From the NCBI GenBank assembly GCA_004558115.1, contig SFDT01000039.1:1-13166 (forward strand): DNA of 13,166 nt. The letters are read 5' to 3'. Source of the DNA: Clostridiales bacterium (GTDB lineage Bacteria; Bacillota; Clostridia; Oscillospirales; Oscillospiraceae). Below the pieces are notes generated by a model. It was not told the DNA's origin. It worked only from the letters and a program-made list of their open reading frames with translations, and ran no database searches. Position 1 is the first letter of the stretch. Each line of letters begins with the position of its first letter. The translations under genes were made by a program, and so were the position numbers. Positions 12,553 through 13,166 of this stretch are shown in pieces.

Positions 12553-12646
12553 GGTACTCTCCTCGGAGCGTTTCAGTCACCGCTTTCGGCGGCAGTATGG
12601 CCTCAGAAAGTTTTTTAAAAACTTTTCATTTTTTTCATAAAGATTA

Positions 12647-12675
12647 TTGACAAAACCAGGTGCATCTGATATATT
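12647..12675 (+). promoter_or_regulatory. Strong promoter of the tRNA cluster
   Basis: TTGACA (12647-12652), a 17-base spacer and TATATT (12670-12675) form a near-consensus housekeeping promoter. It is preceded by an A/T-run region (about 12608-12646) that would act as an UP element. The predicted transcript start is about 12682, some 20 bases before tRNA-Met. Confidence 0.88.
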
Positions 12676-12702
12676 AATTCGTGCCCGTTGTGGCGTTGAT
12701 TT

Positions 12703-12779
12703 GGCGGCATAGCTCAGTTGGCTAGAGCATGCGGTTCATACCCGCAGTGTCCCCGGTTCAAATCCAGGTGCCGCTACCA
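12703..12779 (+). tRNA. tRNA-Met(CAT), elongator type
   Basis: A 77-nt cloverleaf with encoded CCA. The acceptor GGCGGCA pairs with TGCCGCT (G1-U72 wobble); D stem GCTC/GAGC; anticodon stem TGCGG/CCGCA; loop TTCATAC with anticodon CAT at 12737-12739. It lacks the three G-C pairs of initiator tRNA and resembles the B. subtilis elongator tRNA-Met. The T stem CCCGG/CCAGG has a C-A mismatch in its middle pair (12754/12766). Confidence 0.95.
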
Positions 12780-12780
12780 A

Positions 12781-12814
12781 ATTCCATGGAGCGCCGGAAG
12801 GCGCTTCATGGAAT
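12781..12814 (+). other. Inter-tRNA hairpin
   Basis: Bases 12781-12795 pair with 12800-12814 (15 bp, one G-U) around a GGAA tetraloop, between tRNA-Met and tRNA-Glu. It is followed by CCCCC rather than T residues, so it is more likely an RNA-processing structure or spacer than a terminator. Confidence 0.6.
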
Positions 12815-12825
12815 TCCCCCCAAAT

Positions 12826-12900
12826 GGCCCGTTGGTCAAGTGGTTAAGACACGGCCCTTTCACGGCTGTAACATGGGTTCGAATCCCGTACGGGTCACCA
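12826..12900 (+). tRNA. tRNA-Glu(TTC)
   Basis: A 75-nt cloverleaf with encoded CCA. Acceptor GGCCCGT/ACGGGTC; anticodon stem CGGCC/GGCTG; loop CTTTCAC with anticodon TTC at 12859-12861; T stem ATGGG/CCCGT. Close to the B. subtilis tRNA-Glu sequence as I recall it. Confidence 0.97.
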
Positions 12901-12901
12901 T

Positions 12902-12940
12902 CCCATAAGACGCTGTGGTATCGCGGCGTCTTGTGGGTTT
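12902..12940 (+). other. Hairpin between tRNA-Glu and tRNA-Val
   Basis: CCCATAAGACGC (12902-12913) pairs with GCGTCTTGTGGG (12926-12937) over 12 bp with one T-G wobble, followed by TTT. It may be a partial terminator or, as with the other inter-tRNA hairpin, a processing element. Confidence 0.55.
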
Positions 12941-12959
12941 CAAAACCAAATATCCGTAT

Positions 12960-13036
12960 GGAGGCTTAGCTCAGCTGGTTAGAGCGCCTGCTTCACACGC
13001 AGGAGGTCACTGGTTCGAGTCCAGTAGTCTCCACCA
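12960..13036 (+). tRNA. tRNA-Val(CAC)
   Basis: A 77-nt cloverleaf with encoded CCA. Acceptor GGAGGCT/AGTCTCC (one G-T); D stem GCTC/GAGC; anticodon stem CCTGC/GCAGG; loop TTCACAC with anticodon CAC at 12994-12996; T stem ACTGG/CCAGT. It reads GUG codons, which are frequent in this GC-rich genome. Confidence 0.96.
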
Positions 13037-13082
13037 AAAAGTTCCTGATTTCGCAAGAAATCAGGAACTTTTCTTTATATTT
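13037..13082 (+). terminator. Terminator of the tRNA cluster
   Basis: A perfect 16-bp stem (13037-13052 with 13057-13072) around a GCAA tetraloop, starting directly after the tRNA-Val CCA and followed by CTTTATATTTT. It has A and T flanks, so it could also act on the minus strand. Confidence 0.9.
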
Positions 13083-13166
13083 TCGTCTAAACAGTTCGGT
13101 TGTATTTTTGCGTTTTCTGTCTGACCCAAACCGTGACCCATAAGCGGAATAAACTATACCCCATAA
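13083..13166. other. Window end, no gene identified
   Basis: An AT-rich tail after the tRNA terminator. It has a direct repeat TGACCCA at 13122-13128 and 13134-13140 (12-bp phasing). No frame on either strand looks like a gene, though a gene reading in from the right cannot be excluded. Confidence 0.35.

Noticed and set aside
12718..13124. Two open frames across the tRNA genes (including the familiar GGLAQLVRAPASHAGGHWFESSSLHQ type)
   Set aside because: These are translations of tRNA sequence, a well-known source of false proteins.
1..13166. CRISPR array, insertion sequence or defence system
   Set aside because: No regularly spaced repeats, transposase-like frames or terminal inverted repeats were seen; the window is mainly housekeeping operons.
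13037..13166. Minus-strand open frame at the right edge as the end of an integrase
   Set aside because: The readable residues (for example GSRFGSDRKRKNTTELFRRK) carry no recombinase motif and the frame runs on into the terminator and tRNA-Val, so it is not credible as a gene.

Overview
The window looks like chromosomal DNA of a GC-rich member of the Clostridia. The Oscillospiraceae (Flavonifractor/Intestinimonas-like) are my best guess, by inference. Reasons: strong AGGAGG-type ribosome sites, occasional GTG and TTG starts, KtrAB-type potassium transport, a Gram-positive-type KdpD, and elongator tRNA-Met and tRNA-Glu that resemble the Bacillus subtilis ones as I recall them. Both ends (about 1-480 and 13037-13166) are clearly more AT-rich than the interior, so the left end may border acquired DNA.

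Layout. (1) 1-282: 3' part of an unrecognised AT-rich gene, followed by a near-perfect terminator hairpin. (2) 490-4026, minus strand: a tightly packed operon, mutY - two small membrane proteins - tdk - PflX-type radical SAM protein - single-TM hypothetical protein, ending in a terminator. (3) 4091-6481, plus strand: divergent operon of a MerR-type regulator with two C-terminal membrane segments, a two-TM small protein, a YbjQ-family protein, a metallo-beta-lactamase-fold protein and a Cys/His-rich small protein. A bidirectional terminator separates it from the convergent ktr genes. (4) 6498-8537, minus: ktrB-ktrA potassium channel and RCK gate. (5) 8844-12513, plus, divergent from ktrBA: a 71-aa single-TM protein, then kdpD and kdpE. 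(6) 12647-13072: a strong promoter, tRNA-Met(CAT), tRNA-Glu(TTC), tRNA-Val(CAC) and a terminator.

The main result lies between ktrB and the kdp operon. Two 16-bp sites, TTAATACAATTTTAAT (minus, 8655-8640) and TTAATGCAATCTTAAT (plus, 8739-8754), match at 14 of 16 positions. Each contains two TTAAT half-sites 11 bp apart, the usual arrangement for OmpR/PhoB-class regulators. Each points toward its own promoter and lies exactly 42 bp upstream of a perfect TATAAT that has no recognisable -35 box. I infer that these are KdpE operators and that KdpDE controls itself and a Ktr transporter here. No kdpFABC pump is present in the window.

A second system of interest is the MerR operon. Its promoter carries a perfect ACCTTCC-N7-GGAAGGT dyad, like CueR/copper-type MerR operators. 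Its regulator, however, ends in two membrane helices instead of a usual ligand domain, and the promoter position implies that translation starts at a TTG (4147) rather than the upstream ATG.
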